A stretch of DNA of 64,000 nt from Streptomyces kronopolitis (lineage in GTDB: Bacteria; Actinomycetota; Actinomycetes; Streptomycetales; Streptomycetaceae). The number at the start of each line of letters is the position of its first letter. Position 1 is the stretch's first letter. This document shows positions 1-7,958 of this stretch, one piece after another. The DNA lies in NCBI RefSeq assembly GCF_014646275.1, contig NZ_BMND01000014.1, forward strand, positions 113,708 to 177,707. The letters run 5' to 3'. The notes beneath the pieces are model-generated. The model was not told where the DNA came from. It did not search any database and saw only the letters and a program-made list of their open reading frames with translations. The position numbers and the translations under genes are program-made.

Positions 1-663
1 CGGTTGGAAGGTCAGGGTGACGCCGCCGGCGAGGGCGAGGTCGCACTCCCCGGCGAGCAGCGCCTGGCGGGCCGTGTGCACGGCCACCAGGGAGGAGGAG
101 CACGCGGTGTCCAGCGCCACGCACGGTCCCTGCAGTCCGAGCAGATAGGAGATCCGCCCGGCGGCCACACAGTGGCCGTTGGTCAGGATCGACCCCTCCA
201 GTTCCTGGGGGTGGCCGGCGAGGTGGTCCATGTAGTCGGTGTAACTGATGCCGGCGAAGACACCCGTGGGGGTGCCGTTCATCCGGTCCGGCGGGAGGCC
301 GGCGTGTTCCAGGGCCTCCCAGGCGACCTCCAGCAGCAGGCGGTGCTGGGGGTCGAGGACATCGGCCTCGCGGCCGGCGACGCCGAAGAACGCGGCGTCG
401 AAGCCCGTCACATCGCGCAGGAAGCCGCCCTGCCTGGGGGTCGCCTCCCCCTCCACCGGCCCCGGGAGCCCCCCGGGGACCAGGCGCCTTCTCTCCGCGG
501 GCAGTTCGCCCACCGCGTCCCGCTCGTCGACCAGCAGCCGCCACAGGGCCGCGGGCGAATCGGTGTCGCCGGGGAGCCGGCATCCCATGCCGATCACGGC
601 GATGTTCTCTGGTGCGGTTCCGGGTTGCGTCCCGGCTGTCGGGCCGTGCGTGTTGTTGCTCAT
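1..663 (-). CDS. Type I polyketide synthase, N-terminal ketosynthase (cut by window edge)
   Basis: The visible 221 codons are the N-terminal half of a modular PKS ketosynthase, which condenses an acyl chain with a malonyl-type extender on an acyl carrier protein. A short polar leader precedes the family opening IAVIGMGCRLPG. Further on are FDAAFFG and DPQHRLLLEVAWEALE, then the active-site region with DTACSSSLVAVH, whose Cys is the nucleophile. The gene continues beyond base 1, so module number and product are unknown. The ATG at 661-663 has GGAG seven bases upstream. The stand-alone ketosynthase stops 36 bases upstream on the same strand, so the two are probably co-transcribed. Reading the family from these motifs is secure; the pathway product cannot be inferred. 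Confidence 0.93.
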   Translation of the reverse strand, partial: MSNNTHGPTAGTQPGTAPENIAVIGMGCRLPGDTDSPAALWRLLVDERDAVGELPAERRRLVPGGLPGPVEGEATPRQGGFLRDVTGFDAAFFGVAGREADVLDPQHRLLLEVAWEALEHAGLPPDRMNGTPTGVFAGISYTDYMDHLAGHPQELEGSILTNGHCVAAGRISYLLGLQGPCVALDTACSSSLVAVHTARQALLAGECDLALAGGVTLTFQP

Positions 664-699
664 CGGGGTCTCCGTACGTGGGAGGTGATCTGCCCTGCG

Positions 700-2034
700 T
701 CACACGGCTTCCGGGCTGCCGAGAAGGATGGCGTTCTTCACGCCGCCGACCTGGTAGTTGAAGGACAGCGCGTAGTCGAAGTCGAGCGCGCGGGTCCGGA
801 TGCCGGGGACCGGGTCGAACGGCAGCCCCTCGGCGGGCTGTTCGCAGTTGGCCGTCGGGCACACCTCGCCCCGTTCGAGCATCATCAGCGTCATGGCGAC
901 GCCCAGGCAGCCGGCCGGTGCGCCGTTGTGGCCGAAGCAGCCCTCCTGGGACGTCATCAGCACCGTGCTGTCCGGCCCGTACAGCTCCTTGACGGCGTTC
1001 GCCTCGAAGGCGGTGACGACGACGTTGCCGTCGCTGCCGCCGTGGACGTAGGGCACGTCGTCGAGGTGCCAGCGGTCGCCGAGGCAGCGGCGGACGGCGG
1101 TGACGAGTTCCGCGCCGGTCTCGTCGCAGGCCAGCGGGTTGGCCAGCCCGTCGCGGGTCAGGGCGGTGGCGAGCACCTGCCCGTAGACGTGCGCGCCGCG
1201 CCGGGCGGCGTGCTCCCGGCTCTCCATGATCACGGTGGCGGAGCCCTCGCCGTGGTTGATGCAGTCCGCCCGCCGGTCGTAGGGCCGCATCAGGGAGCGG
1301 AAGGACGGCAGCAGTTCGGGCATGCCGGTGGTGCGCAGCGAGTCATAGGTCTGCTGCGCGCCGCTGAGCAGCCGCTCGATGTTCTGGATGAGCTGGACGT
1401 TGAACACGTCGACGCCGGTCACGACCGCGACCTCGACCTCGCCCTGGGCGATCATCCGCCGGGCGTTGCCGATCTGCACGGCCGACGAGGCGCAGCCGCA
1501 CGAGACGGTGTAGCAGGGGCCGTTGGAGCGGGTCAGCGCCGCCTGGACCAGGGCGACGTCCGAGGGCGTCACGGCCTGTTCGGCGGCGACGAACAGCTCC
1601 ATGGCCTCGGCCGCGGTGGTTTTCCCGGGATCGGCGCTCAGCACCGAAAGATAACTTTCGACGTTCGCGTCCACGCCGCCGCGGCCCACCAGTATCGCCG
1701 CTTCGCTCAGCGCCCCGCCCTGGAATGTCAGCCCGGCGTCCGCGGTGGCTTCCGCCATCGACACCAGGCCGAATCGGTGGGCCTGTGTGTAATGCCGGGA
1801 GAAGAACGGGGGGACATCCGGGAGGCGTTCGTCGAACATCTCCTGGGTGAGTCCCACCGAGCCGTAGTACACCTCGTCACGCTTGAGGCAGGATTGGCCG
1901 TTGGAGACCACGTTCCACATGTCGTCGGCCGTGAAGACCGGCTCCGTCCGGCCGGGCAGACAGAATCCGACACCGGTCACGACCACATTCCGGCCGTCGC
2001 TTCCGCTTTCCGGGTTCCCTGATGCTCGGTTCAT
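700..2034 (-). CDS. Stand-alone beta-ketoacyl synthase with altered active site
   Basis: This 444-residue protein has the length and thiolase-like layout of FabF/KAS II enzymes. It opens with NVVVTGVGFCLPG, carries the nucleophile in SCGCASSA (Cys about 181), a first histidine in YVHGGSDGN (about 331) and a second in GCFGHNGAPAG (about 369). The Cys-His-His triad is therefore kept. The lysine that normally sits four residues before the GH motif is replaced by Glu (about 364), and the usual HGTGT is HGGSDGN. The start ATG has AAGGAGT seven bases upstream. It lies directly upstream of the type I PKS gene and downstream of a small DUF5988-like gene, so it probably serves that polyketide pathway, perhaps in priming or an unusual condensation. 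Its exact role is not known. Confidence 0.87.
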   Translation of the reverse strand: MNRASGNPESGSDGRNVVVTGVGFCLPGRTEPVFTADDMWNVVSNGQSCLKRDEVYYGSVGLTQEMFDERLPDVPPFFSRHYTQAHRFGLVSMAEATADAGLTFQGGALSEAAILVGRGGVDANVESYLSVLSADPGKTTAAEAMELFVAAEQAVTPSDVALVQAALTRSNGPCYTVSCGCASSAVQIGNARRMIAQGEVEVAVVTGVDVFNVQLIQNIERLLSGAQQTYDSLRTTGMPELLPSFRSLMRPYDRRADCINHGEGSATVIMESREHAARRGAHVYGQVLATALTRDGLANPLACDETGAELVTAVRRCLGDRWHLDDVPYVHGGSDGNVVVTAFEANAVKELYGPDSTVLMTSQEGCFGHNGAPAGCLGVAMTLMMLERGEVCPTANCEQPAEGLPFDPVPGIRTRALDFDYALSFNYQVGGVKNAILLGSPEAV

Positions 2035-2113
2035 GACCGGACTCCTTCACTCCTGAGATTGCGCATGGTGTTTCTCCTGTTCACTTGCTTTTCTTCCGCG
2101 CGCCGCACGGCAC

Positions 2114-2320
2114 TTACTCGGCGATGCGCGTGCGGTAGCACCAGCGATAGACGGGGACCGGCTCTCCGCCGACGTCCTCGTATTCGCCGTAGAATTCGAA
2201 ACGCTCGTAGCCGTTGCCCCGCAGGACCCTTATCGGATCGTTCACGGCGTCCCGTGCGTGCTCCGGCAGGGAATTCCCTTCCGGCCCGTCGACGAGGATC
2301 ACCATTGTTCGTTTCGCCAT
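2114..2320 (-). CDS. Small DUF5988-like protein of the polyketide locus
   Basis: A 68-residue acidic protein with no signal peptide or membrane segment. It begins MAKRTMVILVDGPEG and ends PVYRWCYRTRIAE, a pattern I associate with DUF5988, a family of short proteins found in actinobacterial polyketide and non-ribosomal peptide clusters with no established activity. The ATG has GGAGAAC just upstream, and the gene ends 79 bases before the ketosynthase start on the same strand, which supports one transcription unit. The family assignment is from memory of the motif, not from a search. Confidence 0.72.
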   Translation of the reverse strand: MAKRTMVILVDGPEGNSLPEHARDAVNDPIRVLRGNGYERFEFYGEYEDVGGEPVPVYRWCYRTRIAE

Positions 2321-2480
2321 GTTGTTCTCCGCTTTTCTGTCGCAGTGGGTTTCTGGGGCGGGCGGAAGGTGCCGTGGGGGGACCCGGGTGCAGTCACTGC
2401 GGGCTGCGGCCGAGGGGACGACGGCTCCACCGGACCGGCCGTGTCCGGTGGAGCGACGGGGCGAGGGCGGTTCGCCGGAG

Positions 2481-2531
2481 GCGGTGGGGGTGGTGGTGCG
2501 GTGGGGGTGGTGGTGCGGTGGGGGTGGTGGT
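2481..2531. repeat. G-rich 17-bp tandem repeat (3 copies)
   Basis: Three perfect head-to-tail copies of GCGGTGGGGGTGGTGGT. A related 16-bp pair (TGCGGTGGTGCGGTTC) follows at 2643-2674. The G runs could form quadruplex structures on the plus strand. The repeats lie upstream of the DUF5988-like gene and do not encode a credible protein. Confidence 0.85.
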
Positions 2532-2729
2532 GCGGTACTGCGGGCCGACTGGGTACGGCGGCGTCCAGGGAGGGTGGGAAGCCGTTTCGGGTGCCCGGAT
2601 CCGCGGTGAGACGGACGGCCCGGAGGCGGTGGGGGTGGGGTGCTGCGGTGGTGCGGTTCTGCGGTGGTGCGGTTCTGCGGTTCCCGTGCCGGGTGCCGCG
2701 AGCGGACCCGGTCCGGGCGGGCGCCGGTC

Positions 2730-2993
2730 TCAGGCGACCTGCCGTGTCACGGGGGTGCGGGCGCCCCGGGCGGCGCTTCGGCCGGCGGGGAGCACGGCGC
2801 CCACCGGGCGGGCCGTGTCATACGGCGGCGCGGTGGGCGCGGAGGCGTCGGAGGGGGTGGACGCGGGGGCGGGGGCCGTCCGCGGGGGCCCGCATCGCGC
2901 CGCGGGGGCGTCGCCCGCGGGGCCGCTGCCGGTGGGGGGAGGGGGGACCGGGGCTCCACCGCCGGTGGACCCCTGGTGCGGGGAGAGAGGCAT
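2730..2993 (-). CDS. Possible small Pro/Ala-rich protein, unknown
   Basis: I do not recognise this 87-codon open frame. It begins MPLSPHQGSTGGG, is rich in proline, alanine, glycine and threonine, and has no domain, signal peptide or membrane segment. In its favour, codon third positions are mostly G or C and AAGGA lies seven bases before the ATG. Against it, the region is so GC-rich that several frames stay open by chance and the composition is low-complexity. It shares a frame with the candidate at 3105-3737, so the two could be pieces of one decayed gene. Confidence 0.22.
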   Translation of the reverse strand: MPLSPHQGSTGGGAPVPPPPTGSGPAGDAPAARCGPPRTAPAPASTPSDASAPTAPPYDTARPVGAVLPAGRSAARGARTPVTRQVA

Positions 2994-3104
2994 CGCTGTT
3001 CCTTGGCGTCGAGGTGTGGGACCTACCTGGGGTGCCGCGGGGCCGGCGGGGGAACCGGTCGTGGCGGAGGGCACCGGCGGGGACGCCGGGCGGCGGGAGC
3101 GCCG

Positions 3105-3737
3105 TCAGTGGCCGCGGCCGGGGACGGGGCACCGCGGGGTGCGGGGGATGTGGCGGGGGCGGCGGCCGGCGTCGTGGCCGACGCTCCTCGGAGCCCGTCC
3201 GGCGTCGGCGACAAGGGGCCGGCCGCCTGCACCTCCGGGCACGTAATTCACCCTCGGTAAAAGGGACATGGGGGCGACCGTGGCGACAGGAGCGGCGGCC
3301 TCGCGGCCCGGGGAAGGAACGGGGCCGCGGACGGCGGCCGCGGCCGGTACGAACCGTCCGCCGGTGCCGGGGACGGGCACCGCGGCGCGCGCCGCGCGGA
3401 GGCGGAACCGCCCGCGGCGACCGTCGCGACCGGGGGCGGTGCGCGGTGCCGCCGGGCGCCGCGCCACGGCGCTGCACCAGAGCCCCGCGGCATCCGAACT
3501 TCGGCCGTAGCCAGGGGTGTTGCTGAGGGAGGGGTCGTACGGCACCGGGGCCGGGCGATTGCCGGCGGCCGGGTGGTCCGGGACGACCGGGAGGGCGGAC
3601 GCCGGGTGCCGGGAGGGCGCCGGGGGCGTGGCACTCGCGTCGCTGCGGGAGGCGCCGGGAGCCGGCGCGGCCGCGGTGAGGCTCAGGGGCTCGGTGCGGA
3701 CACCGTTGGCCCGGCGAAGGAAGGGAAGAGTTCGCAT
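3105..3737 (-). CDS. Possible Ala/Pro/Arg-rich protein, unknown
   Basis: A 210-codon frame starting MRTLPFLRRANGV, with a G-rich Shine-Dalgarno-like stretch close upstream. The first 150 codons show the G/C third-position bias of Streptomyces genes; after MSLLPRVNYVP the bias weakens and the sequence looks like non-coding DNA. No domain is visible. A perfect 13-bp hairpin lies just upstream at 3768-3798. It could be a polyketide-locus gene of unknown role, a decayed gene, or a chance frame. Confidence 0.22.
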   Translation of the reverse strand: MRTLPFLRRANGVRTEPLSLTAAAPAPGASRSDASATPPAPSRHPASALPVVPDHPAAGNRPAPVPYDPSLSNTPGYGRSSDAAGLWCSAVARRPAAPRTAPGRDGRRGRFRLRAARAAVPVPGTGGRFVPAAAAVRGPVPSPGREAAAPVATVAPMSLLPRVNYVPGGAGGRPLVADAGRAPRSVGHDAGRRPRHIPRTPRCPVPGRGH

Positions 3738-4581
3738 GAAGCCCCCTGACCGAATGTGGGGGGCCGATCAGCCGGTGCCGAGAATCGGCACCGGCTGACG
3801 GATCCAAAACCCTCTACCGGGGACGCCCATACGGCATCTCGGTCTGACCGCAACCAGGCGCTGGGGCCGGGCCAACGGGTAGGCCAGGTGCCGCTCCCCG
3901 GAGAGGATGGGCGGCCCACCGGTTGGATGGAACTAGTTATCCATGCGGCTCGTCGCGCTACAACAGTCAATCGATAAGGCCACCCGTTCGGAGCAGCGCG
4001 AAAAGTGGAAACTCGTACCAACTTGCGCAATGGCCTTAGTAGATGCCTTTATTCCAGACATGACTGATGAAGCGTTTGATTGCAGACCGGTCCCTCCCGG
4101 TCACCGCCAGGAACCGCCTGCTCCGGCAAGGCGGCCGCTCGTCATTCTTGTGCGCGGAACGCATCGGGACCGGCTTCCCGCCTTTAGGCGGGTGGCCTCG
4201 CCGGCCGCCCACGACCATGACAACGGAAGTCATTACAGCATCGAAGACCCCTCCTCCGCAGCCACATCTCCCTTTGCGATTGGCCGAGTTGGCGCCGCGC
4301 CCGCAATTCTCCCCTACCGGTGACTGATCCGCGGAAGGCCGCCGCCGCGGACCGGCCGCGCTGCGGCGCTCGGACTTTTGCCGGCCCCGGGGCCGGCCCC
4401 CGTCCCCCCGCCGCGGTGGAGAGCGCACCAAAGCGCTCCCACCGGAGCGCGCAGTTCACCGCACCGCTCCTGGGCACGGTGCGACCGGATTCCTCGATTC
4501 CGATTTCGCGCTCCCGAGTGATTCGCGCCATCGGTACCGGTCGGCTGAATAACTCCCCGATCAGACAAGGGTGATTCGATA
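3738..4581. other. Gene-less stretch with hairpins and an AT-richer segment
   Basis: I see no credible gene here. It holds a 13-bp perfect hairpin (3768-3798), a locally AT-richer segment at about 3940-4100, a short hairpin CCCGCC-TTTA-GGCGGG at 4177-4192 and the 18-bp palindrome GCCGGCCCCGGGGCCGGC at 4380-4397. The drop in GC and the recombinase next door suggest insertion scars, but no attachment site or transposase was recognised. Confidence 0.5.
3768..3798. terminator. 13-bp perfect hairpin
   Basis: TCAGCCGGTGCCG pairs perfectly with CGGCACCGGCTGA around the five-base loop AGAAT. There is no T tract on either side. It could end transcription entering the polyketide locus or attenuate a minus-strand transcript. 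Confidence 0.5.
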
Positions 4582-5658
4582 ATGAACAACGGTGCCGGGT
4601 ATCCGTTTCCCCCCGACGACGAGACCCACGCCCTGTCGCTCGTCGCCTACGGGGAGCGGCGGTGGCCGGCCGCGATGCACGGGCTGGAGCCGCTGACCAT
4701 GTCCCCGTACCAGGCCGGGTGGCGGCTGCGGGTCGTTCCCAGCATCGGCCACGTCCCCGTCCGCGAGGTCACCCGGCGGGTGGTCAACCGCGCACTGCAC
4801 TGCTGGATCGCCGACGAGTGCGGTCTGTCGACGGTGAAGAACAGCCTGGCCGTGCTGGTCCGCGTCCTGGAACAGGCCGTCCGCGACGGGGCGCTGGACG
4901 CCAATCCGGCCCGGGTGGCCGGCTGGCAGCAGGAGTTCCAGCGCGCGCAGCGCGAGCGCGCCACGCCCCGGGCGCTGGCCCTGCCGGACGTGCGGACGCT
5001 GGACCGGCTGGCGGCCTCGCTCGTTGAGCGGTCCGCCGACGGCTACCAGGGCTGGGGGGATGCCGTCCGGTTCGCCGCCTGGACCGGCACCCGCTTCAGC
5101 GAGGTGTCCGGCCTGCGGGCCCAGGACATCGATGTGAGCACCTGGACCTGGCACGTGCGGCGCTTCACCGTGTCCGAGCCGGACGGCCCGGGCGAGAGGG
5201 CCTGCCGGGGCAGGCACCAGCGGGTGGTGCCGCTGCGCCCCGCCGTGCGGGACCTGGCGGCCGCGCGGCTGGAGGCGGCGCGCCACACCCCGCAGGCCCG
5301 GCTGTTCACCGGCCCGGACGGGAGCCGCTTCACCGCCGCCGTCCTGCGCGACAGCACCCGCTGGGACGACGTGGTGACCGAGCTGGGCCACGAGTACCTG
5401 CGACGCCAGGACCTCCGCCACACCGGGCTGACCTGGATGGCGGACGCCGGGCTGCCGCTGCCCCTGCTGTGCGGCGCCGTCGGCCGGCCCCTGGAGGACG
5501 CCCGCCGGTACCTGCCCCCCGACCTGCATCCCCTCCCCGCGCAGAGCCACCGCGAACCACCGGCCGGTCAGGCCCCCGCCCCCACCTCGGGCGGGGGCCG
5601 CACCCTTTTCCCCCACGGCCCCGGGGGTGACGTCCGGCCGCCGCCGACCGGGCGTTGA
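4582..5658 (+). CDS. Tyrosine recombinase/integrase-like protein, catalytic residues degenerate
   Basis: This 358-residue protein has the two-part layout of phage-type integrases: an N-terminal SAM-like DNA-binding half (about 20-120) and a C-terminal catalytic half (about 130-315). The first catalytic Arg lies in WTGTRFSEVSGLR (R171), the second in QDLRHTGLTWMADAG (R279), and the nucleophile is probably Y310 in DARRYLPP. The HxxR histidine is Gln276, and the position where the second His/Trp is expected is Gly301, so activity is uncertain. The 48 residues after Tyr310 are proline-rich and contain a terminator-like hairpin, which suggests an altered 3' end. The ATG has AAGGGTG upstream. No directionality factor or attachment site is visible nearby; it may be a relic of an integrative element. 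Confidence 0.82.
   Translation: MNNGAGYPFPPDDETHALSLVAYGERRWPAAMHGLEPLTMSPYQAGWRLRVVPSIGHVPVREVTRRVVNRALHCWIADECGLSTVKNSLAVLVRVLEQAVRDGALDANPARVAGWQQEFQRAQRERATPRALALPDVRTLDRLAASLVERSADGYQGWGDAVRFAAWTGTRFSEVSGLRAQDIDVSTWTWHVRRFTVSEPDGPGERACRGRHQRVVPLRPAVRDLAAARLEAARHTPQARLFTGPDGSRFTAAVLRDSTRWDDVVTELGHEYLRRQDLRHTGLTWMADAGLPLPLLCGAVGRPLEDARRYLPPDLHPLPAQSHREPPAGQAPAPTSGGGRTLFPHGPGGDVRPPPTGR
5571..5599 (+). terminator. Terminator-like hairpin inside the recombinase 3' end
   Basis: GGCCCCCGCCC pairs perfectly with GGGCGGGGGCC across a seven-base loop, followed shortly by CCCTTTTCCC. It lies 59 bases before the recombinase stop codon, so either the terminal codons are read through or the original stop was further upstream. 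Confidence 0.6.
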
Positions 5659-5709
5659 GGGAACCGGGAACGCGCCCCCGGGCGGCCCGGAGGCCTCTGC
5701 GGGCCGGTC

Positions 5710-5970
5710 TCAGTCCGGGATGCCGGCGGGGGCCGCGGGCAGGGTGTGCAGCCAATCGGTCAGCAGGCGGTTGACCTCCGCGGGGCGTTCCTGCTGCACC
5801 CAGTGGCCGCAGCCGTCGAGGATGTGGGCGGCGGACAGGCCCGGGAGGGTGCGGGGGAAGGCCTTGATGGCGTCGGCCATCCACCGGGTGGTGGCGTCGA
5901 GTTCCCCGCCGATGAAGAGCGCCGACTGGGTGAGCGCGGCCCCCTGCCAGGCGGCGAGGGCGGGGCAACT
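5710..5970 (-). pseudogene. C-terminal remnant of an epoxide-hydrolase-like alpha/beta hydrolase
   Basis: Read on the minus strand, this stretch gives about 85 residues that match the last part of soluble-epoxide-hydrolase-type alpha/beta hydrolases: ALFIGGELDATTRWM (acid-residue loop), then HILDGCGHWVQQERPAEVN with the catalytic His in GCGHW, then LLTDWLHTLP. The N-terminal two-thirds, with the nucleophile and oxyanion hole, is missing. The frame stays open to about 6030 but loses similarity near 5965, and no start codon or ribosome site precedes it. It is a truncated, dead gene. Confidence 0.75.
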
Positions 5971-6112
5971 GGCCGTCGGGCGAACGGACTTCGGGCCCCG
6001 CCAGCACGATCGCGGCCCCCGCCACCACGATCATGACACCGCCCCCGTCGGACGGACGGCGGGGTCGGCGCAGTTCGGACAGCGCCGGAACGGGACACCC
6101 TTCCTCTCCCCA

Positions 6113-6135
6113 TATATCGGAAGGCAAGATATAGT
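6113..6135 (+). promoter_or_regulatory. Probable PadR operator overlapping a leaderless -10 box
   Basis: TATATC (6113-6118) and GATATA (6128-6133) form a perfect inverted repeat with a nine-base centre. The right arm overlaps TATAGT (6130-6135), a good -10 box. A start site seven bases downstream would fall on the A of the PadR ATG at 6142, so the message is probably leaderless, consistent with no Shine-Dalgarno sequence. A repressor bound here would block its own promoter. Confidence 0.65.
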
Positions 6136-6141
6136 GCCGCC

Positions 6142-6531
6142 ATGGCTTCCAGGGATATGACGCAGGCCGCGTTCTTCGTCCTCACCGCGCTGGTCGACGA
6201 GCCGCGGCACGGTTACGGGATCGTGCAGGTGGTCGACGAGGTGTCCGAGGGGCATGTGCAGCTGCGGATCGGCACGTTGTACGGCGTGCTGGACCGGCTG
6301 GCCGCCGACGGGCTCATCGAGCGGGACCGCGAGGAGGTGCAGCAGGGCCGGCTGCGCAGGTACTACCGGCTCACCGACGCCGGTGGCGCGGCCCTGTCCG
6401 CCGAGGCGCGGCGGATGACGGCCGGGGCGCGGGCGGCGACGGAGCGGATGGCCGCCCACCGCCCGCCGTCCGCCGGACCGGCCCCCGCCGGCTCGGCGCG
6501 CCGCCCGGGCCTCGCGGGAGGCACCGCATGA
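6142..6531 (+). CDS. PadR-family transcriptional regulator
   Basis: A 129-residue winged-helix repressor. The N-terminal domain (about 1-85) shows the PadR signature: FFVLTALVDEPRHGYGIVQVVDE, then RIGTLYGVLDRLAADGLIERD, then the wing RLRRYYRLTDAG. The C-terminal part is a short Ala/Arg/Pro-rich tail instead of the longer dimerisation helix of larger family members. PadR proteins usually repress neighbouring membrane or efflux genes until a small ligand binds. The stop codon overlaps the start of the next gene (ATGA), so the membrane protein is translationally coupled and is the likely target or partner. An inverted repeat lies over its own -10 region, suggesting autoregulation. Confidence 0.92.
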   Translation: MASRDMTQAAFFVLTALVDEPRHGYGIVQVVDEVSEGHVQLRIGTLYGVLDRLAADGLIERDREEVQQGRLRRYYRLTDAGGAALSAEARRMTAGARAATERMAAHRPPSAGPAPAGSARRPGLAGGTA

Positions 6532-7547
6532 CGGCGACGCTGCTCGAACGGCGCTACCGCACCGTGCTGCGCCTGCTGCCCTCCTACTACCGCGCCGAGC
6601 GGGAGGAGGAGATGGTGGAGGCCTATCTGCACGGGGTCGACGAGCGGGACCTGGACGAACTGCGCCCGGCGTGGGGCGAGGTGGCCAGCGTCGCCGCCCT
6701 CGCCGTCCGCACCCGCATGGGCAGCGCCGGCGCCCCGGCCCGCTACGCCACGCTCGGCGCGGTGGTGCGCCTCTTCGCGCTGCTGAGCATGTTGCTGCAG
6801 GCGGCTTCCGGGCTGACCGGGCAGGCCTTCTTCCTGGCCTGGGTGCAGGGCGCCCCGGCCCGGGACCGGGAGATGGCACTGAGCAGCTTCACCGGCCACG
6901 GTGCGCCGGCGGGGCTGTACGAGATCGTGTGCCGGCTGCTTCCGCTGGCGTGGACGGTGGCCTACCTGGCGCTGCTGCGCGACCGCCGGCGCACCGCCTT
7001 CGCCTTCGCCGCTCTCGCGGCCCTGCCCGGTCTGGCGTCCGTGGCGCAGCACCTGGGCGGCGGACAGGACGCCCTGGTGTTCTCCTTCTCCCTCACCACG
7101 GCCGCGCTCTCCTGGCTGACCGTCCTCGCGCTGTGCTGCGGCTTCCACCGCGACGCCCCGCCCGCCCGGCTCCCGTTGGCGTCTCCCGGGCTGGTGCTCC
7201 TGGGCACCTGCGTGCTCATGGGCGCGGCGATGGTGGTGTGGCCAGGGAACGCGGACCAGGTGTGGGCCGGCGGTGCGCCCTTCATCGTCGGGGCCGCCGG
7301 GTGGCTGTTCGCCCGGTTCCGTTTCCCGGAGCGCGCGGCGGACCCCGCGCTGCCCCTCGCCCTGGCCGCGCTCGGCCTCAGCACGCTCGTGGAGCGGACG
7401 CTCAGCCTCTCGTTCCTGGCCGAGGCCGACGCGCCGGGCGCTGTCGTCACCGCCGCCGGCGTGCAGGCGGCCGTCCTCGCGGCCCTGGCGGTGGCCTTGG
7501 CCGCGACCGGCGCCCGGGGCCTGACCGCACGGCGCGCGACCGGCTGA
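6528..7547 (+). CDS. HAAS-domain-like integral membrane protein
   Basis: A 339-residue protein. The first 70 residues are soluble and contain LLPSYYRAEREEEMVEAYL, resembling the HAAS/DUF1700-type sensor found beside PadR regulators. The rest carries about seven or eight hydrophobic segments (for example LFALLSMLLQAASGLTG and LVLLGTCVLMGAAMVVW) with no catalytic motif. The start codon overlaps the PadR stop as ATGA. In known PadR/HAAS pairs the membrane protein is co-regulated and thought to act in envelope signalling or transport. That role is inferred; no substrate can be named. Confidence 0.72.
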   Translation: MTATLLERRYRTVLRLLPSYYRAEREEEMVEAYLHGVDERDLDELRPAWGEVASVAALAVRTRMGSAGAPARYATLGAVVRLFALLSMLLQAASGLTGQAFFLAWVQGAPARDREMALSSFTGHGAPAGLYEIVCRLLPLAWTVAYLALLRDRRRTAFAFAALAALPGLASVAQHLGGGQDALVFSFSLTTAALSWLTVLALCCGFHRDAPPARLPLASPGLVLLGTCVLMGAAMVVWPGNADQVWAGGAPFIVGAAGWLFARFRFPERAADPALPLALAALGLSTLVERTLSLSFLAEADAPGAVVTAAGVQAAVLAALAVALAATGARGLTARRATG

Positions 7548-7649
7548 ACCGGCCCGCCCGCCGGCGTCGGACGGGGCCCCGCGCCCCGTCCGTCGCCAGG
7601 TCCGTTCCGTATCCGGCCCGTGCCCGCCCTCGCGTGGAGAATTCACGGC

Positions 7650-7943
7650 ATGCCGACACCTGACACCGCCCCGGAGCAGGGAGCACCGCTGCACGTCGAG
7701 ATCGTCCGCGACGGTGTCCCGACGCCCTTCGACGCCGAGGAGGTCCGGGTCACGCTGCCCAACGGCATCGTCTTCCGCCTGTACCCGGGGCAGGATCCCG
7801 CCGGCTCCGTCGTGGCGGACGTTCCGTGCGGCGGGCCGGACGCCGACGAGTTCGCCGCCTTCGTGCTGCGGCCGGGCGCCTCCAACCTCTTCCTCATCAA
7901 CGCGGAACGGCACGGGCGCCGCACCGCGGAGGAGGGCGGCTGA
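7650..7943 (+). CDS. Small conserved-looking hypothetical protein
   Basis: I do not recognise this 97-residue protein. It has a beta-rich look, with VRVTLPNGIVFRLYPG followed by FAAFVLRPGASNLFLINAERHG, and no signal peptide or membrane segment. The ATG at 7650 is chosen because GGAGA lies nine bases upstream; an upstream in-frame GTG at 7620 has no ribosome site. It runs tail-to-tail with the MreB-like gene, only 15 bases apart. Codon bias is normal for the region, which supports a real gene. Confidence 0.65.
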   Translation: MPTPDTAPEQGAPLHVEIVRDGVPTPFDAEEVRVTLPNGIVFRLYPGQDPAGSVVADVPCGGPDADEFAAFVLRPGASNLFLINAERHGRRTAEEGG

Positions 7944-7958
7944 CCGGGGGCCCCTCCC

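Noticed and set aside
3943..4431. Open frames on both strands in the AT-richer patch
   Set aside because: No ribosome site, no domain, mixed codon bias, and each frame is the shadow of the other.
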